NCBI GenBank assembly: GCA_000934385.1
Contig: KN880449.1
Span: 127,012-191,011 of the forward strand
Length of the DNA stretch: 64,000 nt
Direction: 5' to 3'
Origin: Cylindrobasidium torrendii FP15055 ss-10
Lineage: Eukaryota; Basidiomycota; Agaricomycetes; Agaricales; Physalacriaceae
Both the position numbers and the translations under genes were made by a program. The notes beneath the pieces were generated by a model. The model ran no database searches and was not told the origin of the DNA. It saw nothing but the letters and a program-made list of their open reading frames with translations. The stretch's first letter is position 1. Every line of letters starts with the position of its first letter. Of the stretch, positions 32,178-44,200 are shown in pieces.

Positions 32178-33034
32178 ATGTCCACATTCTCATTGGATGA
32201 AGAAGTGAAGTTGTACACAAGCAATGCGGAACGCGAGAAATACAGCTTGCTCGCGACGTTCTTTGGGATCATAGTGAATCTGGAGTACCTGGAGCGAGCG
32301 TATGTCCGGGACTCGATAACCGCTGTAGAGTGCGTTTCTCATCTCGCACCAAGGGTGGAATGAAGGCTAAGAGCAGCATGTAAAGAGATATTCACCAGCG
32401 TGTACTCGGCTGCTGTCGCAGTATAAGACAATGCTGAAGCTGGTGGGGGATGAGGTCGAGTCGGTGGAGGGGTTCATGAGCAAGTACAAGGTGCGTCGCA
32501 AGTCTCTGGTGTTTGGAAGGTGGCCGATTCCTGCTTTGCAGATGGATAATCCAGCTGCATTACATCGGATACAGGTTGGCGTGCCAGCGACGGTGGAGCA
32601 TTCGACAGAGGCGGGCCCAGAGACGGGCAAGTGGGTCGCTGAGACGACACAGGTGCGTGGATGATACCGCCTCCTCGTGAACCCCTACTGACTAGCTCGT
32701 GGCAGAGCTTCATCACGCTCATGGATGCGCTGAAGCTGGAGTTGCGGGCCAAGGACCAGCTGTATCCGTATCTCCAGGAACTGGTCACTGGCTATGCGCG
32801 GTTCAAGGGAAGCACAGATTGGGAAGGGAGGAGTAAGATGGTTGGATGGTGCGTCCTTCCTTGTTTCTTTCGACCTCCCTCGGTGTATTCATAGCGCCTA
32901 GGCTTATTACGCTCAATGGGATGAAAGCCGCAGAAGAGATTACGGAAGAACAGAAGCGACAGCTACTGTTCGACGTCGAACATGCGTACACAGAGTTCTT
33001 CCGTAGTCTCAGTGGGAAGGAGGCCGCGAATTGA
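32178..33034 (+). CDS. VPS28: VPS28, ESCRT-I subunit
   Basis: Endosomal sorting (ESCRT-I) subunit that binds VPS23/TSG101 and links to ESCRT-II through its C-terminal domain. Begins MSTFSLDEEVKLYTSNAERE, then FFGIIVNLEYLERAYVRDSI and, after splicing, AVEYSPACTRLLSQYKTML. The middle exon gives MDNPAALHRIQVGVPATVEH. The C-terminal four-helix domain has SFITLMDALKLELRAKDQLY, PYLQELVTGYARFKGSTDWE and ITEEQKRQLLFDVEHAYTEF. Ends EAAN with TGA at 33032-33034. About 215 residues, as in the family. Four short introns. Confidence 0.92.
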
Positions 33035-33997
33035 TCTGTCTTTTGAAATCTAGGGAACCCCCTCCTCACACCGACAAGACAATCCATAATCAGTGAGGCC
33101 TACGAGTATGCCGCAACTTTTAGCACTCAATATTCGATGTCGAGCACCTGAGAGGGGGCAAGTGCGCTCGGCACTGAAGGCGCTACTCGAAATTAGGCTT
33201 CATGTCTGGCTCGACACCACGGTGCCCAGGGACTGCATTGCCATCTGAAATGTTGTCGTTTGTTGAATCAAGAACTCCAAATTACGTGGCTGAGGCAGAT
33301 GCTAGTACAGCAACTTAATCTGAGAACCGATGCGCTGCGCGAGCCTATGCCCGCGACTACCTAAATAGGCTTACTTATGGACCTAACTCCTGAATTCTAC
33401 GCTGAAAATCAAGATGGATTTTGCAGATAAAGAACGCTCAATGTGTGTAAAGTATACCGCATCGTCTTTTGAAGGTGAAAAGATGTGGTAGATAGGTACA
33501 ACTCAAGCTGGGTCCACAGAGCTTGATGAGTTACTGCTCGAGAAAGGCGCTACAGGTCAGTTTAAACGGCAAACGGCATGATCTCCCTCGGGGTCAGACT
33601 CACTTGAGAGTCGTCCACCATCCTACTACTATCAGCATTTCTCTTATCGAACTACAGTAGACTGAATCATAAATGAGTCATTGCAAACGATGATCAGTCT
33701 GAGCAGGGAGTTGCGGCCAAGAATCTTTGCCACTGCCCTTTTAATCACAATTCTGAGGCTGCAAGGGATGCACGTGATCGCGGGTTGTACATACGCGGTC
33801 CGAATCTCCGATGCCGAATGCCCCTCGGGTCCTCCTTTCCGACCACCACCACTAGCACCACTTCAAGCTCCTTGTCAATAGTCACGTCGTCGGCATGCCC
33901 TTCAAAACTCTCTGCTCAGGACTGGAATTTCATTCTCTTTTGATACGCGAGTAATTTCCCCATTTCCAAGGTGGATCGCACGTCCTTGCAGACGCAT
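33035..33997. other. intergenic, no gene seen
   Basis: About 960 bp, AT-richer than its neighbours. Only short frames. No repeat or RNA gene recognised. Right end is the promoter of the F-box gene. Confidence 0.5.
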
Positions 33998-35434
33998 ATG
34001 GACATGCTGTCTTTAGCTCTGTCCACATTCGACACGGTTTCAACATCCGGAAATGATTCACCACTGGATCTTAAGGCAAGAATTGTAACCCTTCGGCGAA
34101 TCCTTGGGAAGAGTGCGTCGAACCGAGATGAGCTGGTGGCAAAAATCGCCCTCATTGATGGTTTGCTCAAGAACACCCACATTCGCGATCTTCCAGTCGA
34201 AATCATGTCGGAAATTTTTACGTGGTGCATTTTTTCCTCGCTCAAGGATTCACTTTACAATGTCATTCGACTCATTCCTCTGCAACGTGTGTGTCGTCGT
34301 TGGCGCGATGTTATATCGTCGGAGCCATGTGTGCAGAACACCATTCGCGTACCAATGCCGCCCCATCTCGACTCTTTGCTAACAGAATATCCGGATTCGC
34401 AACAGGTGTCCTATTGGCAGGCATTCAGCTATCAACTATCCAGGACTCGCAACGATGTGCCTCTTCGCATTCTTGCTGGTGGCACACAGGTCATCTATAA
34501 CTCTCCCGAATATATACACCCATTTAACGACTTTCTTCTTCATTTCTACTATCTACTGCTTCGTACATCGCACGTTCGACTTGTCTTCAGAGGTACAGAG
34601 TTTACGGAATTTTCCCAGGTCATGCCTCTCCCTACGGTCGACGTTCCCCTCCCTCAAATGCGCTATTTGGACTGGAACTGTAATCTTTTCCCTTGCGACA
34701 ATGTGAATGCATTTCTCAAGAACGCATCGGGACTGCAAGTGCTCAAATTGCGAACACGGCTAACTCTGAAGGTAGTCATACCAACACTCAGAGACTTTTA
34801 CTTCAACGACGGGATGCTATCAGAATTTTTGCCGTATATGCCGTCACTCTCCTACGTCGAGTGCAGATGCTATGACGATTATTCCTCCACGCCTGTCCTT
34901 CACAAAAAACTCCAAACAATGCGCGTCCTTGAAGGTACACCGTTCGCGGCCGTGACCCTTCCAGCGCTCAAGGACCTATGTTGCGGTTCCTCGGGCTTTC
35001 AACGTAGTGATCATCGTGGATTCTGGCCAACGTCAGAGGATATTGCATTCTTCGAGCGTTCGAATTGCCAGCTACGGCGTCTGGTAGTGACGACGCCTAC
35101 ACTTATGGCTGGATTCTTCCACATATTTTCATCGCAGAACAGCCTGCACTATCTCTACCTGACGGGCGATTCTGGTGTTATAGGTGCAACATATCATGCC
35201 GTTGTTGCGTACATTCGCGCTGGGCATCACCCATTGTTGAAGGAGGGTTCGTTCACAGGGACAAGGGCTCCGAAGAACCCATGGGCAACATGGGTACCTT
35301 GGGAGTGGTGCATCGAGGCGGCTCAAGAAGGGATGCTACATGTTGACTCGGAAGTGCAACTCTGGCCGCAGGACACGGGCACCGCTCAGAGTGGCGTTGA
35401 CCTACTTGTACGTTCGCTGCTGAGAAAGGCATAG
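33998..35434 (+). CDS. F-box protein with leucine-rich C-terminal region
   Basis: Probable substrate receptor of an SCF ubiquitin ligase, of the type greatly expanded in Agaricomycetes. Single exon, unusual for this window. I take ATG 33998 (MDMLSLALSTFDTVSTSGND); the frame opens earlier without an ATG. An N-terminal helix (ELVAKIALIDGLLKNTHI) leads into the F-box: RDLPVEIMSEIFTWCI through LQRVCRRWRDVISSEP at about residues 70-115. The remainder has irregular repeats with LxxL-type strands (ASGLQVLKLRTRL, LPALKDLCCGSSG, NCQLRRLVVTTPTL, SLHYLYLTGDSG). Substrate unknown. Confidence 0.85.
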   Translation: MDMLSLALSTFDTVSTSGNDSPLDLKARIVTLRRILGKSASNRDELVAKIALIDGLLKNTHIRDLPVEIMSEIFTWCIFSSLKDSLYNVIRLIPLQRVCRRWRDVISSEPCVQNTIRVPMPPHLDSLLTEYPDSQQVSYWQAFSYQLSRTRNDVPLRILAGGTQVIYNSPEYIHPFNDFLLHFYYLLLRTSHVRLVFRGTEFTEFSQVMPLPTVDVPLPQMRYLDWNCNLFPCDNVNAFLKNASGLQVLKLRTRLTLKVVIPTLRDFYFNDGMLSEFLPYMPSLSYVECRCYDDYSSTPVLHKKLQTMRVLEGTPFAAVTLPALKDLCCGSSGFQRSDHRGFWPTSEDIAFFERSNCQLRRLVVTTPTLMAGFFHIFSSQNSLHYLYLTGDSGVIGATYHAVVAYIRAGHHPLLKEGSFTGTRAPKNPWATWVPWEWCIEAAQEGMLHVDSEVQLWPQDTGTAQSGVDLLVRSLLRKA

Positions 35435-35442
35435 TCATATAC

Positions 35443-35498
35443 AGATTTTTTCATGCGCACAAGTACTACCAGATTTTTCCATGCGCACAAGTACTACT
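35443..35498. repeat. 28-bp direct repeat, two copies
   Basis: Two adjacent copies (35443-35470 and 35471-35498) sharing the core CATGCGCACAAGTACTAC, differing at two positions. Located 8 bp after the F-box stop codon, so within its 3' UTR. Recent slippage or duplication. Confidence 0.85.
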
Positions 35499-35934
35499 GC
35501 AGGTAGACGATAAGCAAGGAGGAATCATTGACTTCCCATGTTATTTATCTATACCTACACAAAGTCACTCTGCAGCAGATAAGGCATTATCTCTTGCGAG
35601 TGGTGTTTTTTGCACTTGCATTCTGGTCGCTATGTCTGTCTGCCTGTGAAGACGACACTATTTTTCAGCTCACTGGACCAAATAAGCATAAGGGTAGCTC
35701 ACAACAACCAATTGATACTTAGTAGCCACACGTTTGCACGCAATGGCATACAACCAAGATACAAAACTCGCAATTGACCATAAGCTACATGGAAAAAGAA
35801 CTATGTATTTTGTACAGATTTGCACAAGCGCTCTCCGTGTTTTTCGATGTCGATTTTCCTCCACTCCAGACCTTGTCGAGACGTGAGCCATATCCCAACA
35901 CTGAACCTGACCGTGGACAACAGCACTGGAAAGA
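35499..35934. other. intergenic between convergent genes
   Basis: 436 bp between the F-box 3' UTR repeat and the hydrophobin stop. Only short frames without signal. Confidence 0.5.
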
Positions 35935-36460
35935 TCAGAGGGCAATGCAGCCAATGTTAATGAGTCCGTTCTGGTGCGAAAGTCAGTGTATGAATGAACA
36001 TCAAGTCAAGGTATAGGCGTACGAATTGAGCATGGTCGCAGCAAACTGCAGTTTGCTCGCACCCGCCAGCGCCGCCGCCAAGGACGGAGATAGGGTTGCA
36101 GTTCAGACCGCTGGAATTTTAACGTCAGTAACCATACGTTGGTTAGGAGATGAGGACTGACACGACGGCGTTGATATCTTGAATAACGACTCCCAGCAAT
36201 CCAAGGAGGCTGGTGATGTCTGGATTCTCTGCTTGGCTTCCGACGGTGTTGCAGCACTGCTGGTTTCCTCCGCTACCGCAAGAGTCACCGGTTCCGCCGC
36301 CGCCGCGCTTGAGAACGGCACTGTTAATGCATCATACACGGTTAACGTACAGGCCTGCAGGAGACACGAGAAAGACGTACGTCTCAGCCTCGCCAACTGG
36401 GGAGGCAGCGCCGAGGCTGGCAATAGCGACGATGCCAAAGAAGATGCGGGAGGCGAACAT
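35935..36460 (-). CDS. class I hydrophobin
   Basis: Small secreted amphipathic protein that coats aerial hyphae and fruit-body surfaces. Four exons, joined on frame and cysteine pattern. Exon 1 is MFASRIFFGIVAIASLGAAS (signal peptide) plus PVGEAET. Exon 2 runs from AVLKRGGGGTGDSCGSGGNQ to INAVV. Exon 3 holds GLNCNPISVLGGGAGGCEQT and AVCCDHAQF. Exon 4 is NGLINIGCIAL then TGA. The eight cysteines follow C-x7-CC-x33-C-x12-C-x5-CC-x12-C, inside the class I consensus. The fifth to eighth cysteines are split by an intron at about 35961-36014, so a predictor may miss the last one. Product about 120 residues. Confidence 0.9.
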
Positions 36461-38316
36461 TGTGTTGGAGTTGGGAAGAGAAGAGATGGGAAGACTGGGA
36501 AGGACACTGAGTGCTGGATCTACCTTTCTCGTTCGCCCAGCTTTTATAGGTCCTCTTCTTCAGGTCGCCTACTAATTGAGGGTCCCCAGTCAGTGGTCAC
36601 GGCGCACATTCACCGTCTCATCTCCTCGTTCTGGTCAGTGGCACCTGGGCCTAATCTGTCGATCGTGAGAAGATGGGCCGCGAGCCAAATTTGCGTCAAA
36701 TGAACATTCTGGCTGTTCAACTTTCATGATTGAAAAGGTCTTCCTGAGGAAAACCCGAATTTTCCCGTGTGAACTGGTAGGAAAACATACGACGGTAATT
36801 GACTCTACAAACTGAGTTTGCTCAATGCGGATGTAATCAGGCCGACATAGGGCTTCGTTTAAAAGAACACCGGCCAGATTGAGTTGTGAATTCCATGAAT
36901 TTAGATCGGCGCCCGTGGCTCTGTTCTCATGATAACACGCATTGAGGCCCAAGATCCCGTAATTAACATGTATCTGATTCGGTTCCCCGTGACGGTTTTG
37001 TCCACCATACTCAAGGATGCAGAGGAAATCTACGAACCTCTGTGTCTTGCAAACGAGAGTGCCAGTGGATGCAATAGCGGCTATTGTACGCAACCTCCGA
37101 ACAACTTTTTCCATATAAGGGCTGTCAATTGCAGATAACAGTTCGAACACCGATCTCGGCGACCTTGACCTACGATGCCCATTATCATACCTCGAGACCG
37201 GTAGCGTTGTAAACATACATCTATTTACCGGAATATGAGAAGAAGCCGTGTGCCCCGGAATCCCGTCTGACCGTGGCAACCTGCACGTATGTGCGCCAAG
37301 GGCAGCGTTTTCTTTCCCGTGCAGCTAATAAATGTAGCCACCCTCAAATTCACGAACTCTTTGCGGGTTTGTTTCAGTAAGATCTCACGCGCACATGCGC
37401 CCGCGTAACATGAACAATGCCCATAAGCTTTAATTGCTCATATTCTCAAAGAAGCCGCACGAAAGTACAAGTCCGTATGCCGTGGGATTAACCAATGACA
37501 CTGAGAGAAATTTTCGAAAGAAGCTATACTTCTTTACATTGTATTTTTGGGTCTGTAACGGACATCGGAGTGAACCGTGAACGCTAATTTTTTGCTAGTC
37601 GGGGTCCACTTGAAGTATGGGCGGTGAGTTGCATGACGGTCTTGAAAGTTGAGACTCAGTGTCATGGAAGACATTGACATACAGAACGTCAAAAGCTCCA
37701 CGCGCGGGCGCGCCAGTTTCTCATGTTTCCAGCATTGCGGTTCCTTCCGTGCAAATACCCCACCCCAGAGATGCATTTGAAGGTTGTTTTGAAGACCTCG
37801 GCATCAGCACCCAGCGGTTCTTGGCAGAATGCTCAAAGTCGAGGGTCTATACGTTCCCTCTGCGTAAGCTTAGTCCGCCCTTGAACTGTCCAAATCGGCT
37901 CCTCAATGTGGCCCCACTCGGGCCAACGATGAGAGAGGTGTGCCGTCGCTTAAACAAGGGTCTTCAGGCCTATGAACACCTGCCCCAGAACAGCGTGCAT
38001 GGGGGTAAACGGGGAGCCAGTCGGGGCTCTAAGGAGAGGATGTGGAAAGGGACGTGAAGTCGAGCAGGATGACGTTGAAAGAGGGACAGTGAAGAAGAAA
38101 TACTTGGCGGGCGAGTCAAGTGATGCAGAGAAATTAGTCCTAGCCACGGGGAGACGCTGTTTGTCCCACGGGGTTACGAGTGAAAAAATCCATCCATCAT
38201 CGATATCGTCCGCTGGGTAAATCTGTCTAATTGTCCCACCTCATCGAGGCCACAACACCTCAACCTCGCCCAGTTCTGAGCCTACCGCCCTTCCAGGACG
38301 CCTCAGCATCGTCAAC
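36461..38316. other. 1.9-kb region upstream of hydrophobin, no firm gene
   Basis: Contains one minus-strand ORF of 194 codons (36635-37216) and one plus-strand frame of 133 codons (37659-38057), neither recognised. Otherwise promoter of the hydrophobin and the 3' side of SEC1. Confidence 0.4.
36635..37216 (-). CDS. long ORF of unknown status
   Basis: Open for 194 codons from ATG 37216 (MFTTLPVSRYDNGHRRSRSP) to the stop at 36635 (ending HDRQIRPRCH). It has VVRRLRTIAAIASTG and GILGLNACYHENRATG but no motif I know. No signal peptide. Lies in the hydrophobin upstream region. May be an orphan gene, a remnant, or chance. Confidence 0.25.
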   Translation of the reverse strand: MFTTLPVSRYDNGHRRSRSPRSVFELLSAIDSPYMEKVVRRLRTIAAIASTGTLVCKTQRFVDFLCILEYGGQNRHGEPNQIHVNYGILGLNACYHENRATGADLNSWNSQLNLAGVLLNEALCRPDYIRIEQTQFVESITVVCFPTSSHGKIRVFLRKTFSIMKVEQPECSFDANLARGPSSHDRQIRPRCH

Positions 38317-41095
38317 TCAGAACTTATACCACTTCTTCTTCTTCTCCCCATTCGCACTCACCACACTCCCCGTCCCACTCTGGAACGAGTCGGTCTCGCT
38401 GGGGACTGGCCTGCTCGCACCCCTCACACTCGAAGCCGCCGACTTTGTCTTCTGCTGCATCGGCGGTGCAAGCTTTGGTTGTGGCCTCGGCCCGTCCTGC
38501 GTGTAGTACTTGCTGTCATAGAACTCCTGGTACGGCCTTTGTCCAGGATACTCCGGGATCCCATTTGGCATGGCCTTCGATCCGACGCCTGCGAGGTCCA
38601 GCACCTTCAGGTCATCCACAAATTGCTTGGGCGTAATCATGTGTGTCGAGCCTGGCAGCCGTTAGTGTTGGTGAATATGAGCAGGGTTGCGCAGAAAACA
38701 GACCAATGTAGATATCCTTGTCTAACGCCTGCGAAAGCTGGTACGCCTCGCGAACTTCGGAATAGGTCATCCCACCCGCAATGAACACAAACAGCCGCTG
38801 CTTGATTTTGTCCACAGGACCTTGACCAGGTCTCGGCGAACGATGCCATGAAGGCTTTGCACTACGTAACGAAGCCGTCTGCGGGGCCGCCATCCGCTGC
38901 TGCGTTGCTGGCGCGACGTAGGCTGATGGCTGTTCCTTCACATACGGGAACATCTCCATGTTCAATTTGTTTTCCACGTTTTCCTACACATTGGCTTAGT
39001 CGTGAGTACTTCATAGAGCAACCTAGGTGACACACCCTGATGATGGAAGTGAGTAATGGTTTGAAGCGCGACAAATCGTAGTCGTCGTCCGCTGGTCTTT
39101 GCTTGATCTTCTTCTTCTGATCCTTGTCCGTCGGTGCCCTCGTAACTCGCACGCCGAGGTGTAACAAAGAGTTGACCGCGTCTTGCTCAGAAATGGACAG
39201 TCGTGCATGTTGGTATAGGCGTCGCTTGTCCTCTTCTGGGACACCTTCGCGATGCTGGATATAAAGCGCAACTAACCGGACCTTGTTGACGTTGCTGCCA
39301 GAGTTTTAGTCAAACGAGGCATGCGATGCGCAAAAGGAGGCCCTACACAACCTCTCTGCTGTCGAGCAGAGGCACCATCTCTTCCACCAGCTTCTTCGGG
39401 GACTTGCCCTCGGCGGTCACACCAGTAGCACAGTTTTGCTCGACGTTTGCAAGCGCAGGTAGTTTGTCTCGCTCGAAGATGGCCATACATTCTTGAGCCA
39501 TGCTGAGGTGTAACGAGAACTAAGGACAAGTTAGCATCGTGCCTACATGCAACTGAATTAACAAACCTTTTCTCGTTGCTCTTGGAATTGAGGCAGCCCA
39601 GCCAACATTTCTCTCATGTCGCTTAAGTTTGCCGTTCCCTCCCTAACGCCTAGTCAGTGATGAGATGCCTCAATGTGAAGAAAAGACGTGCCCTTGGAAG
39701 ACAGCATTCTCGATCAAGAATTTCTTGAAGTCCGCTTCAAGCTCGTTGATGGCCTCCTGCATATGCTTGTGCCGCAACGTTGTCCAGAGTGTGTCGGCGT
39801 CGGAAAGCGTTGCTGTCTTGTCCTCAAAAGAGTTAGCTGCAGCCTCGAACTTGTATCTGGAGTTGATGTGAGTTCAGCCGAAATGACAGGACCTTAGACG
39901 TACACGTATTTGGTGCCATCTTCGATGCGAAGAAGGTCGTTTGCCATAGCCTGGTATGTGAATTCGTGGAGGAAGGGTGCTAGAGTATCCATGGATCGGT
40001 CGGTGATGATCATCGTCGAGCGTCCACGCGTGGAGTCCACTTTCCCGAAAGCCGAGTCTGCCTTCTTGTGTTCCTCGAGGTTGCTCTGCACCATGAACGC
40101 CAGCAGTTTGGCCACGTATTCCGACTCAACAGCCTCAAATGCTCGGGCGTCGGCCCCTCGAGCGAGGTTTGTCCGCCATCGGCCCGCATCTGCCTTTGGA
40201 GGTGGTGGTCGCGTGGAGGTATGTGGCCTAAGAGGGCCAAGGGGAGGGTGATTATTTGGGGTGTAATATCGAATAAAGGGGAATTCATTGAGAGATATTA
40301 GTATGTTGGTGATCTGTTGTTAGTGTGAGCATGAGGATATGAGCATAGCTGTGACGCACAATCTTGCTCTGGAACCGTAAGCTCTCTTCCAACCGGTCGC
40401 GCGCCATTTTGAACTCGTTCTCTGTCTTTGGCGGACTGTAGATGGTAAAGAACATTTCGGGGCTTGAGGTCAGAAACATCTGGGATTCGACCGCTGCGAC
40501 AGATCAGCCGTGTGCAAGATGGAACGGGAGACTCGGACGGACCAGAGAAATTGACAAATAGGTCCTTGAGGCCTTTGAGATATGGCTCAGCTGGTGATGC
40601 TGCCAGGCGCTCGAATAATGGTTCCGGGAGACCTAGCCGGTGTTAACACAAGCGCAGCGAAACTGGAGCTACTGACCTTCGATGAAGAACAAGTGGGCGG
40701 CTGCGTACTGGGTATTGGGCGGACTGAAGTCGCGCATAACGCGATCGACGTTCTGGTTGGTGGGCATTATGAGGTAGACGGCTTCAAATCCTGGCTGGGG
40801 CTCGCGGTAGTTGGATATCGATTCAATCACTGAGCACACGGTTACGACGGCGACAACGACGAGAATCTGGTACACGCACAGGTCACATTTTCCTCCAGGA
40901 TATCGAACTGCTTGAGCACAGAGCCAAGGAGTTTCTGCGAGTGCTCATCGACGACAAGGATTTTCCATTTCCCTGGCGGGTTCACCGACCGGATGGCCTC
41001 AAGGAATTCTGAGTGGAGCGGGTGAGCAAGCCTTGCCGGCAGCGACGGCGGACGGACGCACTCTCGCGCAAGACGGTGATCAGGGAAACGACCAT
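38317..41095 (-). CDS. SEC1: SEC1/Munc18-family exocytosis protein
   Basis: SM protein that binds syntaxin/SNARE complexes and drives vesicle fusion at the plasma membrane. Start ATG 41095, MVVSLITVLRE joined by an intron to KFLEAIRSVNPPGKWKILVV, then DEHSQKLLGSVLKQFDILEE. Next exons: VIESISNYREPQPGFEAVYL (with IMPTNQNVDRVMRDF), then AQLSQ-free domain 2 segments such as STMIITDRSMDTLAPFLHEF and TYQAMANDLLRIEDGTKYVY, both hallmarks of Sec1/Munc18. The C-terminal domain has KIKQRLFVFIAGGMTYSEVR and EAYQLSQALDKDIYIG. A Ser/Pro-rich tail ends EKKKKWYKF. About ten introns. The tail beyond domain 3 is longer than in animal Munc18. Confidence 0.9.
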
Positions 41096-41285
41096 GGCGC
41101 CACAGAGAGAGTTGCACTCCCGGCTGGCAATCCCTGTAAGAGATGCATTTCGGCTCCCGGAGCCGGCTACCGGGTCAGGCTTTCGGGGCCTTTACACTCA
41201 TGACTTGCCTGGCCACCATCTCACTTCTGCCAATCACCGCGCCCTCCCGCTCATCGTTGCGCGCGACCGACGCTTTGCTCATCTC
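41096..41285. promoter_or_regulatory. bidirectional promoter, SEC1 / PARP-UBE2Q
   Basis: 190 bp between the SEC1 start and the preferred PARP-fusion start at 41286. An upstream in-frame ATG for the fusion at 41094 overlaps the SEC1 ATG on the other strand, leaving no room for promoters, so the downstream start is more likely. Confidence 0.5.
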
Positions 41286-44200
41286 ATGGTACTAGGAAGA
41301 ACGCGTGGAAAGGCTGCCACTCCCGACATCATCGTAATCGACGACACCGACTCTGAGAACGAGGGAGGAGAACAGCCGCTTTCAAAGCGCCAAAGGACCA
41401 CTCAAAGTGCGCCGCCCTGCTTTACATCTGCAGATTACGCGTGCCCATTTTTTGCCAATTCTAGCGTCGACATCCAAGATTAGCGCCGAACCGCCGCTTC
41501 CAGCGAGGATGAAGAACGCCCACTTGAAGGGCCGCAAGCGGTTTTCTGCCGACATCGACGATTTGAAGCAGTATGTTGACAAACAGCCAATTTGTATCCA
41601 CGGAGTGCGTGTTACCAGTGAGTGTCCATCTCATCGCGACCGCGCGCCTGCCTCATGCATCACCGCAGAAATACGCGCTGGCGACGATGAAGGCTCGGTC
41701 GATGTGCGCGTCGTCGATTCCACCGACGCAACCGCCAACATCACCCTCGTCTTCAATGGCAAGCCTCGCTTGCAATCACAACCTTGATCATACTCATTCA
41801 TTGCAAAGAGACTTCGGACTATCCCAGGGAGCACATGCTATTTAGCTACACCGACGGCCCAATTCATGAAAGTGTCCAGGCTGCGCTCGCAACCGTCGCC
41901 GAGGATGGTGCACGACCACTCCGAGAGACGATCGAACGCATGTTATGCGCCATTGTGGGCAAAGAGCCACCAAACACCGACGGTGCGGACGACGACGAAG
42001 AAGAAGAGGAGGACCCCGGTGACTATGACGGTCTTCTCGACGACGACGATTTCGCAATTGCATCTATCAAGGGCATTCTAGACAGATCCAAATTGCAGCG
42101 GTAGGCGGCTGCCCTTCGCACGTGCTTGGCATTCCTCTAACGCGCCTGTCCAGTGACTTCATTGACGTTGTTGCCTCCCATTACCGGCCTGGTCTCCTCA
42201 GGTTCAGTGCCGATGACTTCTGTCTCTCGGTCTCCGTCCCCGTCATCAAGCTAGCCGACTCCATTCCCGCGCAGGCGCTCATGGCATGGGATCGTCGTCT
42301 CTTGTCCCGCTCCCAACACCTCGTTCTCCTCATATCTGGACAGTGTGGAATATATCCAACCCTTGATAATAACGGCTCCTACACGTCGTCCGCGAAGAAT
42401 GCCAGTGTACAGCTCAAATTTCAAGTCGGTCTATCCGGCCAATACAAGCCTAGCGAAGAGAACGCGAGAGAAGCAGTCAGAAAGTTTGGTCTTGTCGTTG
42501 CCGATGCAGAAGACGAACTCCGCCTGCAACAGGAAAGAGAGGCAGCCGAGGCAGCTTTGGCTTTTGATTACAGCGAAGACCCTCTCGGGACTCCCGAGCC
42601 TCCACCGCCCCCTCCCATTGCATTCGAGCCTGTCGAAGAGGACACTGACCCTGGTCGTTTTGACAAATTCAGCTTGAGTTCTTCCTTTGAGCATCTGTTG
42701 GACCAGCACTTTTTGAAGGTCGTGAACATCCGCCGTGTCTTCAGATTGGGGTGGGCCGGTGCTGAGCTCCTCCATTCGCACGCCGAGCAGCAGCAGCGCT
42801 CTACCCAGTCTCTCTTCGATCTCAACTCCCAGGTACACTTGCTCGTGCGGATAAGGTTGTCCAATTTACTCATCACCTTAGATGTATTTTGCGGCCGACA
42901 AAGAGGAGGCCACCCTTGACCGTAACCTACCCGATGACCCTCTCAAAGACCTTGAACCGTCTGCAGACATCAATTTGATGTCAACTGCCTTTAGCTACCT
43001 CGTGCGGCGCATGACGGTAGGCTTGTTGCGCTTGTTCTTGTTCAACCGACTAACCCTCTGCAGTTGTGTACTCGCTACTGCTTAATCTGCCACAACCGTC
43101 TTGACACCGACTATGAAGCGCTCAAGCCCTATGTTTGCGACAAGAATCTCTGCGCCTACCAATACTACACTCAGAACCGTGGTCCAAAGCTTGAGGTTCA
43201 TCTATCTAGCATGTCTTGTTCTTTCTTTCCTGATGGGATTTTGTCAGTATGAAATCCTGCACAACCCCCAGACCGTTGACTTGCTTGTCTCCATTGCATA
43301 TTGTTCTGCAGCCGAAGGTGTTTTGGATGATTTCCCTGTCGGGATGGGTCTGCGCGTACCATTACCTGCACAGAGCACTCTCATCGCACAACCCAACAAT
43401 CGGTATAGCGCGGCGCATCAGTATGCAATACAGCAGCCAGCCTCAGATCCGCCCAAGCAACTGCAGCCAGACAATTCTGGACTCGTCGAGTTCGATGAGC
43501 TATCAAACCAGCAGGTGACTATAGTGAGGTTTGCAGTTTCTTGAATCAAAGAACTGATAACATATCAGAAACGCGCCTCTGTTGCATTTCTTATCGATTC
43601 TCTCCCTGCAGTCGATGACATGAGGTATACGCCCGTATTGTCCGTTACTAAGTCATCCCTAATACACGTTTACAGGAAGCATCTCGAGAGAAAGGTGAAG
43701 CCCGGAAAGTCAAAGCCCAAGTTAACAGAGGTGGACCCAGCGACTCTTCCCGCAGCGTGGTCAACGCTTCGGTGGTGTGTTGCATCATGTACGGCGTACT
43801 TAGAGCCCATGGCCGCGGACGAGCAAATTGGCAACCTCGGTGGGCGCGGGGACCCTTGGTTTGTATACGATACTTACATCGACATTGCAGACCCTTCGTG
43901 GAAGCAATTTCGGTTCACGGTCGGTGCGCCAGACATGGAGGCGCGGTTCAAAGGGGCTGCTGATGATGCCAAGAAGAGGGATCAGAATGCACGCAAGTTC
44001 CCTACGCTCTACGTAAGTGCTTTCTTCTCGCTCTGATCCATAGCACTGATGCCATCCAGGCTTTTCATGGCTCGAGCATGCGCAACTGGCATTCCGTACG
44101 TTCCTTCTCGTCTATATGAGGAGAAAGCTCAGACAGTTTCAGATTATAAGACATGGTCTCTGGTTCAAGAATGTTGCCAACGGCCGTGCATTCGGCGATG

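Noticed and set aside
42431..42838. Minus-strand ORF inside the PARP-UBE2Q gene
   Set aside because: Antisense shadow of coding sequence; its residues mirror the sense exon.
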